Shown here piece by piece: positions 25,383 through 38,249 of a stretch of 64,000 bases of DNA. The stretch is from Spirodela intermedia (lineage: Eukaryota > Streptophyta > Magnoliopsida > Alismatales > Araceae): NCBI GenBank assembly GCA_902729315.2, contig LR746269.1, positions 3,022,501 through 3,086,500 on the forward strand, in the 5' to 3' direction. Within the stretch, counting starts at the first letter, position 1, and the number at the start of each line of letters is the position of its first letter. A program made the position numbers and the translations under genes. A model generated the notes under the pieces. The model saw only the letters and a program-made list of their open reading frames with translations. It was not told where the DNA came from and ran no database searches.

Positions 25383-26253
25383 AGATACAACTCGCATCTA
25401 AATTGATTTTTTTTATACGTGTTAACGCTTGTATTTATTGATGATTCTACATGTGTCATCTATTGCTTTCAATTGTAGGTGTTGCTACTTTTACTTTTTA
25501 GTGTCAATTCTTGAATCCATGTCATGTGTCAATATCATTGGTTTGCACTTCAAATGTATAGTTAGAATTTGATGTATGATAATTAAAAGAGTATTAATTG
25601 CTGTGGATTTTATTATATATCACATGAATGGTAAAAATTATGGTTTGGCTAATCAATGTGAAGATTCATAATATTATATCATGATCTCCAATTCAAAATC
25701 TCCTTTATTTATGATTAATCATTTTTACTCATTAATGATTTTAGCTTGATATTGAAACATAATAAATATAAAAAAAATCTTCATAGATGCATGGTTTGTG
25801 CACATTGGCATACTTCACCTTCACTTATTTAGGTAAGAAAATAAATTCAAGATTATGAAGGTAAAATTACATATATGTATATCAATGATAAAAAAAATAG
25901 GAAAGAAATTTGTCACATATTTTGTATCCTTTTGGAAGATGTTAAAAACCCATGTTAGGGAAAAGAATGCAAAAAATTCCTTCCTCTCAATCTTTATTGG
26001 TGCATGCATGCCTTCATTATATTTCATTCTTTTGATTTATGTTGCTCATGCACTAAATTCTCTTTGATCATTTTTTTGATTAAATTCTTCTATTGTTCTT
26101 TGATCCGTAAGTAGTTGTAAGTCATAGTGTGTGTCACTATTTAACATCAATGGGGATTTAACATATTTTGGCTATTATAAGAGTAAGTATATACTTTCTT
26201 GACTCTAAAATAGATGAGTATTAGTTGAATTATTATCATTTAAAATGAATAGT
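25383..26253. other. Short AT-rich spacer between element and solo LTR
   Basis: No gene or named repeat was recognised. Overlapping opposed short frames at 25821-26067 lie in AT-rich DNA and show no domain. The segment probably continues the pre-insertion sequence seen before 17902. Confidence 0.4.
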
Positions 26254-27995
26254 CGACGTGACTTGGTCGTTATATAGTAAATCACGTAAATTTAAAATTT
26301 ATAAAACTAGAAAATACCAATTTTTAGATATTTAGAAGTATGTCTTAATAAATATATCAATTATAATTTAATAAAACTTACAAAAATAGTGATAATTTTC
26401 CAAGTCAATCACAAAGATATAATATAATATCAAGTAATTTTTCAGAATTTTCTTCAAAGACTATGATTTTTTATGAATTGTATACTAGAAAATAAAAATA
26501 AAATATTTTTAAGATTCATGAAAAAAGAAAATAAGGGTGCAGATGTCAGGATAACATCAGCACCCGACGAATGTGTGGGTTGAAATAGAGTTCCGCCCAA
26601 CGATTTTTACATAAGTAATTACGAATAATTTAATTGATCAAATTAAGATCTGTAAAAGTGAGAAAAATCATAATTGAATGAAGTATATCTTGGTAAATTT
26701 AAATCACACAAATTATCACTAAGTGAAGTAAAAATTAAGTTGAAATCAGTAAAATAGAGTTCCGATATTACGGCGGCGATGTGTCGGCAGTCTACTAGAA
26801 TCTTGAGCATTTGGGAGGATTGTCATGTAGTGTCCACAACTTCGAAGGCTCTCCTTGAATAGGGATGACGTAGGCAATCTCTAGATCATTTTACAAAGTC
26901 TAGAGATTAATGAAATAGGTCATCGAATCATCTACGGCAGCTGTCACCTGGTGAAGTAAAACAATGATGACTTTGTGGCTCTCCGACCGCTGTCACCCGA
27001 TGGAGAGGAACTGAATAGAGGTGGGGTGTGTGTCAGGGAGCTTCATCCTCAAGTCTGCGCAGCAAAAGAAAGCTCTTCATCACATCTGGCATGCTCTCAA
27101 GAGGTGATGACTCATCTCTTGGAAGATCGTCCTCTTCTTGATGACAGCTTGTTTGTCAATCAATCAGAGATGATTTACTTGATAGATTTGTGATCTTTTT
27201 ATCGTGAATCATTCAAAAATTTTAGTAACAATGCTTTACAAATTATGTTGATAAGATTTTTGCCGATGATCTAATGATTCTTCAACTTAAACTATCATTA
27301 ATGGTCTATAGGAAAGTTGTAATAATCAAATAAAAATATAAGTTTTGACTCTAGGAGGTTTCGAATCTATGCTTGTTGTCTGCCTACATACGAGATATTG
27401 AAATAAATATTCTAATATCCTTATCAAGTGACGTTATCATAATATATCTCTATTATAAATAAAGGGTATTTTAGGTATTAAAATTTTCAAACCTTTTTAG
27501 GTGAAGGTGTGATATGGGTTTAGTCCCACATCACTTGTGTACCAAAGTTTTGGGTGAATATATAGTAATATTACATTTACAAGCAATGAGTCATTTTCTC
27601 TCACGTGTACGACCACTCCTTGCCCCACAATTAATTGACCACTAGTGACGTGGAAGGAGAGTGATGCACACATGTCCCCATTGGTCCTAGTCACTCAAGC
27701 CCCTACTCACAACTCCTCTCCGACTACACTTTCAACCTACTTATAGGCCAAGTTGGCCGGCGGGTCTCTCCCCCCCCTCATTTTGCTATATATATATTTT
27801 TTCATTTATCTCAAAAATTAGATTATAAAAATTATATAAATTTATAAAAAAATCACATAATTAGCTAAAAATTTACATTAATCAATTGAAAACCACTTTT
27901 CACACTTTAACATAAATATAAGCCTATTTATCATGAGTTAAGGTTAAAAATATATTATTTATTAATTATTAACTCATGATAATAAAAACTTATCA
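26254..27995 (-). mobile_element. Solo LTR of the gag-only Athila family
   Basis: This 1.74-kb sequence is colinear with the two LTRs of the 17.9-25.4 kb element, beginning CGACGTGACTTGGTCG and ending AACTTATCA. It has no internal retrotransposon sequence next to it. It is flanked by identical pentamers ATAGT at 26249-26253 and 27996-28000, a perfect target-site duplication. Solo LTRs arise by recombination between the two LTRs of one element. It carries an extra segment of about 105 bp near 27385-27490 that the sibling LTRs lack. Confidence 0.9.
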
Positions 27996-30900
27996 ATAGT
28001 TTATAGTTTGCTTTTTCTCTTCCAAAGGGTCTTCCAAAGGGTCAATATTATATGCCTTATTGTTTATGATTTCGACTCATCAATTGTCACTAGGTTTTTG
28101 ACTTTGGGTGGACATATCATTAGTTTGTGAACCCAATACATCAACATTAGAAGTCCTAATAGAATTTGAGATATAAAGAAACTTATATAATGCATGGGAA
28201 AACTAAACGAGTTCATAGGAATAGTTAGAAGGTTAGTATCCTCCTTTAAATTTGAATGTGCTACTTGGAGAGAGGAGGGGGGACTGAGTTTAAAGATTAT
28301 TTATTTATAAATAACATATAAAAATAAAATAAAATAATTATCCAAAATATGTTTCACAACAATAACATGAGAATCAAGATGTAAGTCATCATTTCTAATT
28401 TTCTTTTCCATGTAAATATGTTTTTGGGCATAATATAAAGAAAAGAGATGTTAGAAAATACATAAATATGAAGAAAAATTAAATTAGGTGAAGGGTGAGT
28501 TTTATAGGGAAAATAAGAGGAGATAGAAAAACTATGTTGACTCACAAAAGTTCATGTAGATTTACTTGAAGAGTGAGAAAATGTGTAGATTCATAGAAGG
28601 TAGGTCGAGCCATTCAAGTCTTGAGAGAGAATGTGTGTTGCATTAGAAAAGTCAGACTAAATCTCTAGGTAGAGAAAATTTGATTTGCAATAAGAAACCT
28701 AACGTGTATGACATGGTAGAGGAATTAACATAGAAAAATATTTCTAGCAAGGGACACATGCCTTGGTAAGTTTGAAAATCAAAGATATACTATAAAATCA
28801 TGCAAAGTTCAACAACTTGACCACATTGTCTAGCAACAAGTTGACCAACATGTCAACTTATGCAATTTTTGATTGATGAAATCTCAAAGACTAGAATTCC
28901 AATAGTCAAGATAGCTTGAATTGAAGAATTTTCAAATATCACTTCAATGATTAGTCATTTCTTCTTACAAGTTTGAAAATTTTCTGCAAGTTTTTGTTGC
29001 TAAATGTTCCTCATGAACAAAAATTATTCATATCATAAAAAGGCTATCATCGCATCATTGACACTAAATGATAAAATATACAAACATAATCTCACCAATG
29101 AAGACACCATGGTAGGGTGTTTGTAAAAAATATAGGAAGATAAACTAGAGCCTTGTTGTCTAGCATAAGTTGATAGAATGAAATTTATCGAGTTTGCTAA
29201 TTGTGTGAAATTTTGTATTTTTCAGGGAAATACTTAAAACAAAAAGTAAGAACCTTTAGAAAGTTGAAGTAGGTTATGTAAAAGTTGAGCTATTTTAAAT
29301 TGTGGTGTTTCTCATATGCAAAACTTTAGTTATGTTAGTATGTCTATCTAAATCAATGTGTCAACCCAACCCTTTGTTTTTTATCCGCCTTTCCTGGTAG
29401 ACAATTTTACTTGGGAACTAACAAGGTGATTTGTCAATTATGGGTCATGATTATTTCCGTAATGCTCTCTTGATTGTGCAACACCCAATGCCCTCAATTA
29501 TTTGAGAGGTGTTTGATTATTTTCTGTCATTAAGAAAATTCAGCAAATTTAAAATTTATAAATTCTAGAAAATATGCTGATTTTATAAATAATTAATTTT
29601 ATATGGGCTTTCTAGGTTGATCACAGGGAAGATGAAAAATTAGCTAATTATATATATATAATTTCTAGTTAATACATCAAAAATTGAAATTATGTAATTA
29701 TGAAAATTATTTAAAATTTTAAATATATGTATTAATTTGGGGTTAATGATATCGACAGACATTGCTTGTGAAGAGACCCCCAAATTTAGAGTTAATAGAA
29801 ATAAATCAACTCAAATTTCTCAAAATCAAAACTCAAATATTTCAAATTAACTTCAATTTCAAAAAACATTATCCATAACACAATGTATGGTTGAAAAGAG
29901 CGTTTTATACATTAAAAAAATAAAAAAATCATGCAAAGTTTAAAGTTTACAAAAGAAATGGGTAGTGCCATAATTGATCATATTTCTACCCAAATTTGAT
30001 CAATTTGTGTAGGGGTCGTGCACCAATTGAATTCCTACACCTTTTCCAATTGTTGATTGACTAACCCATCAATTGTCACTTGCTGAAATCAAATGGCAAA
30101 GGTGATTTGACTCTGAGCATGCCATGACATCCATAGAAGGATCCTTGAAAGAAATTCTTCACCTTTTGTATGGGGTGAAGAATGGGACGAGTTCATAGAC
30201 AAAATTCAGCTTCTATAATGGCTGAATTAGAAGGAAATCTGGATTTAATCTATCTTTTGTATTAGATGGACAAATTGGGTAAATTTGATGTTCAGAGTGG
30301 CTAGGATGGATAATTTGATGTAGAAGGGTGATTAACTAGTCAAGGATGCTGTCTTCTTCTTTGAAACCATTTTTAGTCTTCTTGTGTGTGAATTCTATCA
30401 ATTACTTGAATTATTTGTCACATTTCTCATCAAATTTGGTGCATCCATTGTTGATGTTGAAATGTGAAAATATTTGATTTTAGTCCCATATCAGAAGTTT
30501 AGAAGAAAATACACACATATATAACAAATGTCATGTTGTAACATACTTCATGAAATCTCCATCAAAACAATAAAGCTGGGCCACAGTGGAGGTTATGCAT
30601 TGATCATTTGGGGCAGATATATCTTATTATTTATTTATTATCATTATAAGCTCATAAAAATTCAAGAAAAGTGACATTAATATATCAATATTTTAAAAAA
30701 CGAAAAATAATTGATAAAATATGTCAACATATTTCGTGATTAATTTCAAGATCATCTATTCTGAAATTTGTATTCCATTAGTTGGTTTGTACCACTAAAC
30801 CTTGATATCCTTCGATAGTCCTTTAGGAGCAATCTCCTTATATTAATTGGGATACTTTTTGTTCCATCAACTTCTCAAGGGGTGTCTTCCTTTCATTAGG

Positions 30901-31109
30901 ATAATTATTTTCCATCATGTGATCCTCCCATTAATATGAAAATATTCCTTAAAAAGATTTTTAAATTTCCAAGTAGTCATATACTTTGAATTTATATTGG
31001 TAGTTTGTGAGAATATGTTAGCAAAAAATAGTTATTTTTTATGCAATTCATATTTTTTTTCTTTTGTAACCAACAATGAATTTATTTTTTTGGAAGTTAC
31101 AACCATTTT
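27996..31109. other. AT-rich, repeat-derived intergenic DNA
   Basis: No gene was recognised. At about 29525-29640 the wording (AAATTTAAAATTTATAAA... then GGTTGATCACAGGGA) resembles the start of the LTR family above in a very diverged form. A TTTAGTCCCATATCAG word at about 30480 recalls the block found in those LTRs. This suggests another old, related LTR between roughly 29.5 and 30.7 kb, with low certainty. Confidence 0.35.
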
Positions 31110-32409
31110 TAATGGTATTAGTACATTTCATCTTCCTAGTTATAAATAAGTTATATCTTTACATCTGTTATCTATTCACATATAGAACATCATAATATTT
31201 ATAGATATTTTTGATAAAAAGAGAGGTGATAATTAGGTTTGAAGTAGAATAATTTTTCTGGTCAATGATTTTAACATTATGTTAAAATTAAAGTCATTAG
31301 AAGACTAAAATTTTACTAGATCTATCAAATTCATGTATTTATGTGTTGCTTATAATTTATATTTTTTCTCAAAAAATATATGTTTTTATAATTTTTAGAT
31401 TAAATGATGAAGAGAAAATCTGTTTTAAAATTTAAAAAAAAGAAAATTCTAGTGATGACATCATCTTGATGTCAACATCACAACAATTCTTACATAAGAG
31501 ATTACAAATAATTTACGTGATCAAATTAAGATTTAGAAAACTTAAAAAAATCATAATTGACTAAAAAAAATTCAAAATTTAGAATCATGGAAAATCTCAC
31601 TAATTTAAATAATACTTAAATTTAAAATAGGAAAAATAGAGTTTCCACATTGTAGTAGTGATCTCCAAAATTCTAAATGTTCAAGAAGATTTTTATACAA
31701 CATCCATAACCTCAAAGCCTCAAACATTAATGACGTGTATAATATTTAGATCTTTTGTGAAGTTTATAAATTGACGAGATTAATCGATGAAGTATCTTCG
31801 ATGGATGTTGCTTGATAGAGTGCAAATTTAGTGGTAGTAGACTCTACGGTTGTTCTCACTCAATAGAGATGAGTTGGGTAGAGCTAATGCATGTCTTAGG
31901 TAGCTTCGTTCTCAAGTCTGCACAATAAGAGAAGGCTCGTATTGCATTTAGTTCAGAATGGAGCAGAGATGACTTATCTCTAGGTGGATCATCTTTTTCA
32001 CAATGACAATGTGTTCATCAATCAACTAAAGATGTATGACCACTCTTTTTCCCATGCTTGTTTGGTCCTTAGTGAGGTAGAAGGGGAGTGACACACATGC
32101 TCTATATGGGTCAATCACTCAACCCCTTAGCTCGTGCGGCTCCCATTTGGTCAGCTGTCAGGTCTCAATTGACTTGTGGGTCTCCCCTTTTTTTCTATAT
32201 ATATATTTTCTATTTTTAATTTTATCTAAAAAATATGAATATAAAAATTATATAAATTCACATAAAATCACATAATTATCTAAAAATTAACATTAATCAG
32301 TTTAAACCCCTTTTTACTATTTAACATAAAGAAGTATATATTTATCATGAGTTAATTAATAAAATGAATATTTTAAAAAATATTAACTCATAACAATAAA
32401 CACTGATTA
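31110..32409 (-). repeat. Diverged, internally deleted LTR of the same Athila family
   Basis: The order of recognisable blocks follows the family: GATGTCAACATCA near 31470, TTACATAAG plus GATCAAATTAAG near 31490-31530, TAGAGTTTCC near 31635, TCCCATGCTTG near 32050, and the terminal ATTAACTCATAACAATAAAC near 32390. A segment equivalent to about 250 bp in the middle-right part is missing near 32030. The left boundary is an estimate. No target duplication was identified. Confidence 0.6.
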
Positions 32410-33543
32410 ATGGCCCTTAAAAGACTTCATTATATAGAAAATGTTCTACTCTATTTCTAAGAATTTTATAACTAATTTTATTTCTTATATTTTTCTTCAT
32501 AGTAGAAAGTGAGATAACTTGGCAATTTTAAGAATTTTTTTATTAGGATGAAAGAGCCTTCTTGAGGAATGGAAATAACCACGTCCTAATAGGGGTTATG
32601 CTTCCCAACTAGATGAGGGATTGCCAAGTTGATGTTGCTAGCAATTTCTTGAAGATACGAGTAAGAGAAGATTTTCTAGGGTGTTAGAATAACAGCAAAC
32701 TGCTAGCCTTGTGGACCTATCCATGATGACCTATTTCATCCTCTTGTCCTCCAGCCATAGAACCCTCATTGTCAATTTCTTTCAAAATATTATCTAATTA
32801 CACTATAGTCATATGATTAGATCATATTTCGACTCCACTAAATTATTAAAGAAGAAAAGTCAAAAAAACTAGTGACAATACTCACATGATATTTTTTTTA
32901 ATTTTCTACTCTTCTAGAATATTATAGGTTGGTGTAGTTGTTGTTCATTCATTGTGTGCCAAATAGAATAATAACCACATAAAGAAAGAAGTCAACAGAT
33001 AAATGATACATGTTGTGATAACCATCCATCATGCAATGACTTTATGTGGGAACCATATCACTAAGTCACATCTCAACATCATCGCCATTGTTACAAAGAA
33101 GAGACAAATAACGAGATGACAAAATCTTAACATTTGACAAAAATCTTAGGCTGACGCTTCTATGTGATACTACAAATGAATAGTCACCAGCTTGTCCAAA
33201 TTATAAATATTTCTTTAAACATTAATAAAAAATATCATGTTGCTTATTTTTGTTTTAAATTCGTTACAAAAAATAAAAAAAAAATCAGCAAAGGTGGATA
33301 ACATTTGAAGTGAAAACTCAAGGTTTTATCTTCAAACAACTGCCTGAAATTTCCTGCATAAAATGTAAATAAGTCATTTTGTACTCTAGGTATGTTCATG
33401 TGAATATGTTTAAGATGTGTATACTCTCATATCATATATTTATTAACAACTATTTTATTTTTAATAATAATAAAATAAATGGCTGGATTTTTCCGGGTGT
33501 TAGTGAGCCAAATAATCTTGGGCCCTACATCTTGTCTTTTCAG
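32410..33543. other. AT-rich intergenic DNA, nothing recognised
   Basis: I see no supported gene, structural RNA or element boundary in this stretch. A region of more mixed composition at 32560-32760 has no open frame worth reporting. Confidence 0.4.
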
Positions 33544-33674
33544 TTGACATTTCTGGAAAGAAAGCGCAAGTCTCCCATGGTGGAGTCTTCCCCCACAATC
33601 CGTTCCGAGCCGTAAGGCAGTCCTACACCTCCCCTTACGTCGTGAAACTCACCAACCCTTGGCGCTACTGTTAA
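33544..33674 (+). pseudogene. Orphan terminal exon-like coding segment, family unknown
   Basis: After a good acceptor (tcttttcag at 33535-33543) a 43-codon frame runs to TAA at 33672-33674. It has balanced composition unlike the AT-rich surroundings. It reads DISGKKAQVSHGGVFPHNPF, followed by a stretch ending NPWRYC. It looks like the last exon of a real gene. I do not recognise the family and found no upstream exons in the preceding AT-rich 5 kb, so it may be a fragment of a lost or retro-moved gene. The promoter and the rest of the protein are unaccounted for. Confidence 0.4.
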
Positions 33675-35857
33675 TTGAGGAGTTTCCCAAACTAGTTTCG
33701 GCATTCCTATTATTTAAAACTGATCAAATTCATATCTTATTTCTATTATTTTTCAATGGCCTAGTAAATCTGGAGAGCATTCCAAATTCGGTAGGATTTG
33801 GACAGGAGTTATATAGAAATCGATCTCATTCCATCCGGTTGAGCTTATCATGTAATAAAGTTACAAATAACGGTATCAAAGGGCTGAGCCGCAGAAAATC
33901 CAGACAATGATAGAAATCAGCTCTGTACTTCGAGCCAGACAGAATCAGAGCTATTTATTCAGAAAATATTTTTTTACATATATTTTATCTATTTAACACT
34001 CGTCCTGAAAAATTAATACATCCCAATTTATTTAATTGTAATGACAACTACTGGAGTGGAGGAGGAGATTAGAATTGTGAAGAAGATGATGGTGACGACA
34101 ACGACAATGATGATACAAGAAGAAGAACGAGAAGAACAAGCATAGGTAACTCTTATTTTCAATTCTCAATTTAGGAGGGATTTCTATCTCTGCCCAAATG
34201 TTTTAGTCTAAGTGGGATCCCGCCGTTTTTCTTTCCATCACCATCATCACTGTGGCTGACCTCCATTGCTGCACTCCCTCTGGCCTGAACTACTGATGAA
34301 TCACTGCCAATGGAGATCTACTAATTGGTGGAAGCCATGATTCTTCTTGAAACACGAAGTTAAAACAAAAAGCTGAGGCTGTCCATTCACTTCCACCACT
34401 AGTTGATACATATTCCTTCCCACTACCGGTGGCAGAGTCAAATGTACTTCCTCCATGGTAAGTGAGCTTTCACATGCAGTGAGAGGAGAGCGTTAACTAG
34501 GAAATTTCTAGAATGATATTCCAGTTACCAAGTTTTAGTTGACAAGGTAATGTAATCGTGGGTGTAATTTATGAATAATATGTGCAATTTTCTGTTCTTT
34601 AGAATCACCAATTGGGTTTCCTTGTGAATCGATCGAGGCTGATCTAGGGGCCTAATCCAGGAGGCGTACACATCCTAAGTCGATACCCTGGCAGCTAGGT
34701 TGAAAGCACTTTTCCCTGGCCTTATATAAAATGCATAGCAATTTAGGTTGTCGGCTCAGTAGATGACGGTTGCACAGCCAGTCTGCTCGGTTGTGGCAAG
34801 CAGGTGGTCGGGTCTTATCTGCGGATATTGTTTAGGGCTGAGACAACCAAGCTCTCTTTTCTGCCGAGGGCCGTAGATGACGTAGTGGAAGTTGGAAGAT
34901 TAGGATACGTACCTTGAATCCAAGAGGAACGAGATTTGGATTCGTTGAATCCACAAGACATAGGAAAGCTGCCCGGAGATTTGGATTCGTTAAAATTTCC
35001 ACTATTGGAAAAATATCTTTATTCTATAGTGCATGTCTTCTTAAGTTGGCTAGAAAGTAATTTTAGGTCCCTAGAAAGTAGGATATGGCAATATGAAAAA
35101 GTCAAGAGACCATGTGGTCCTAGATAAAAGGAAATAGTTATTGTGTCTACTCAAAGAAATCCTTTTCTTAAAACAACGGGGCTACCTATGTAAAAATCCC
35201 AGTTGGGCCACCAATATTTTACCCTTTCAAGGCGTTTATAAGTTGCAATTTCTCTAAGCGGCTTAACCATTTGAAACTTCCGGCCTGCATTTTTTGGGCC
35301 TTCCGCGCATCTTGGGCATCTGTTTTACGTTGTTCTTGGAACATAGTGAGTAAACTGGAACTTTGGCCTGCTTCTCCTACTTGGCATCTTAAACTAAAGC
35401 TGATAAAATGGGGGCCCTCTGATGAGGTACTGTTGAATGTGTGACATGATGGCCGACTTAATAGATAGTAACATGATTAAATGATAGATTTTTTTTTGGT
35501 AGTTTTTCAGGTTCACAAAAAAAAAAAGAACGATCATTAAGTTCTTCTACTTATTTTCTACAGATTTTAGCTCTTCCAGTCGAATTTCTTGGACAAAGAG
35601 GGCCGGGTTTCACTACCTAAAGAATTGAAGTCTAAAATTATTAGAGAGATTTAACAATTCCAATTGCGTCTGCTTTCTTACATTGATGCTCATCTTAGTA
35701 CATCATCCCCACTTCTCCCCCCGCTGGTACACCTCTCTCCTTCTTCTCCCTCTCGACGGCACGCCCTTTTCCTTCTATATCACTTGCCGTCGCCCTCCCT
35801 CTCGTCTCACCTTCCCTATGGTAGGCTTCCTCTGCTCTCTTCCGGATCCCTTGCAAG
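33675..35857. other. Intergenic region with short uncertain frames
   Basis: No firm gene. A GA-rich low-complexity patch lies at 34055-34140. A 51-codon frame on the minus strand (34301..34456) has coding-like composition but no recognised domain. Bases 34930-35000 contain a 17-base direct repeat (GAGATTTGGATTCGTT, at 34931 and 34976). The last 150 bases are CT-rich. Confidence 0.4.
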
Positions 35858-35858
35858 C

Positions 35859-35902
<44 letters not shown>

Positions 35903-36050
35903 TCCTTCTCTCTCTCCCTCTCCTTCTCTCTCTCCCTCTCCTTCTCTCTCTCCCTCTCCTTCTCTCTCTCCCTCTCCTTCTCTCTCTCCCTCTCCCTCTC
36001 CCTCTCCCTCTCCTCCTCCCTCTCCCTCTCCCTCTGCCCTCCCCTCCCTC
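35858..36050. repeat. Pyrimidine minisatellite, (CT)n followed by an 18-bp repeat
   Basis: A CT dinucleotide run leads into at least five copies of an 18-bp unit (CTTCTCTCTCTCCCTCTC). The CCTTCT landmarks fall at 35904, 35922, 35940, 35958 and 35976, exactly 18 apart. A CCCTCT hexamer run follows. Being 18 bp, it keeps all plus frames open and gives spurious LSPSPS-type proteins. One strand is almost pure pyrimidine for nearly 200 bases. Confidence 0.93.
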
Positions 36051-36348
36051 TTCTTCAACTGCCATCCTCCATTCAGAATGGCGGCGGTCGTCGAATGAGG
36101 CATAGTCCGTTGAGGAGCTGCAGCGGAGAGATGCAGGAGAGGTAAGGTTCACACGCAAACAGGAGAGATCCAAAGAGGTAGCACCGGCGCGAGCAAGTGG
36201 GAATTTTGATATACACCAGTGAAAGAAAGTCCTCGGCCTTATCTTTCAACACGTTTCAGACGGATTCAAATTTTTATATAAAATTTCTATGTTTAAATAT
36301 CCCTTTCTGTTACAAAATTTTGCGATAATCAAAACCTATTCTTTCTCT

Positions 36349-36360
36349 CCCCCCCCCCCC

Positions 36361-36400
<40 letters not shown>
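36349..36400. repeat. Poly-C plus (TC)n tract
   Basis: Fourteen consecutive C are followed by about 18 CT dinucleotides. It lies between genes, and no transcript association is visible. Confidence 0.95.
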
Positions 36401-36401
<1 letters not shown>

Positions 36402-38249
36402 CCTCCCGTGGCTTCACCAAACCTTTGAGAAGTACATAAAGCTGGGGCCGAAAATCAAGGACGACTGGGAAACTCGAAAAATTACTGTAACATTAATGTT
36501 GAGAGCAAATAACGTGACGTGTCAAACGGGTTTATGAAGACAGTTACGTGTCAAGAGAAGTCCACGCTGCCCAGTCCGGCCGTCAAAACGTCTAAAAAAT
36601 GGACCCCACAATTGGATGAATGGTCGTTCGGCTGTGGATGACTTCGGCAATATCCAGGGGGTAAGTTTCGAGAGTGGGCCCCACTAAAGGCAAAAGTCAA
36701 GAATTGTCCATCGGCCAATGCCCGGCCACCAAGTCTTCGACGAAGGACCCCACGATCTTGACATTATTTGCCAAGGGGGCTCCAACCGTTAGCCCTCGCT
36801 CAGTTGCTAAGAGTCCGATTCATTGGCCCCACAACAAGGCCTACCATCCCCTGCACGTTTATGAATATTTTCAATGGTCGTCACATGGAGTGTCATTTGT
36901 CAACATGTCTCCAATATTAAAAGTTAACTTTAACTATCGATCCACCTTCAATTTCATTGAATTCATTAAATGGGCCCATTCATCTGTGTCTCTCTCTCTC
37001 TCCATATATATATATATATACATATGAGAAATCAGTATAAGTTTTGAAAATAATATTAATTCATTCTAATGATCATACAACCTCATTTTGAGGATTTTTT
37101 TGATATATTTTAAAGCTTTTATGAAAGAAAATGAAGATTTTCTAAATAAAAAACAACAATAATGGAGGGTAAATAGAGCCACATGATCCTCCAAACCTAT
37201 GGAGAAAATTATTTTGAATTTTAAAAAACTATTATGTTTAGAAAACCAACTCATAATTTAATTCTTGACTTAAGTGTCAAAAATCATGTGTTGATACTTG
37301 AGAGCAAAAGTAGGACCCAAACCATAGCGATCATATGTTAAAAGTTGTTGACACCATAAAGAGAATTTTTCACTGAATAGAAACAAAAAAGGTCAAGAAC
37401 TAACCTCATTCTACCTACAAAAAATTAAGATTATTTTCACAAAAAATGATAAGAATTTTCTAGTGGTAAGGGTTCTCTCAAATGTAACATAAATACTATA
37501 AGGATGGTTTCCATCTAGAAGCCGTATTTCTCAAGCACCAACAATGATTTAAAGGATTCCTTAACATTCAATTGGTTTATCAAGGTTCCTTAAACTGCCT
37601 GGAAATCATTTTTTTATTTATTTCATTTCATTTGTGTTATAGTGTGGAATTGTCTAGCAGTACAATAGTTTCTGTGTAAAATGGTTTGGTTAGCAACCTA
37701 GGAAGTTAACTACTGAAGTAGGGCAAGGGTTTTATACAAATCAGTATAAAATCCCTAATGTCTCACACATCTACATTTCTCTTTGTAAAAAAATTAATTA
37801 TGGATTGATTAGTCTAAATAAATTCAACAACCTTTGATAGGCTTCAGTACCCAATTATGACCTCTATAAATTTTGCTTAATGCACTCTTCCCAAAATTGA
37901 AAGACGATATTGATGAATTCTTTCAATGGCCCCGGCCCAATCCTTAATCAGGTTAACTCATCTAACTTTAGGCCAGAGAGAGGAGGCGACTATTGACATG
38001 TATAACGATGGGGTACTGTGCTGATGGGTTAGTGCTGTTCTGGGCTGTCTTCTGGGTCCGCTTTCATTGAAGTTTAGGCCTAGATCTGGGACCCTTGAAA
38101 CTGGGAGCACGTTAACAAACAGCGATCAACAGGGTTATCAAAAGACGACCAATAATAAGCGACTTTCCCAACGACGCTGTGATCCATTAGATCCTTCTCA
38201 AACACTGAATATGAATTGGTCAAGCACCTTGGAAAACCCGGGGTTGATA
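36401..38249. other. Intergenic DNA upstream of WRKY gene
   Basis: Bases 36540-36860 are moderately GC-rich with repeated GGCCCC/CCGGCC words but no sustained frame. Bases 37020-37900 are AT-rich. A composite (CT)n-(TA)n tract lies at about 36991-37021. No gene was recognised. Confidence 0.4.

Noticed and set aside
35664-36173. Open frames of 95-144 codons on both strands with Leu/Ser/Pro or Arg/Gly/Glu repeats
   Set aside because: All are created by the 18-bp pyrimidine minisatellite, which has no stop in most frames. There is no non-repetitive coding core.
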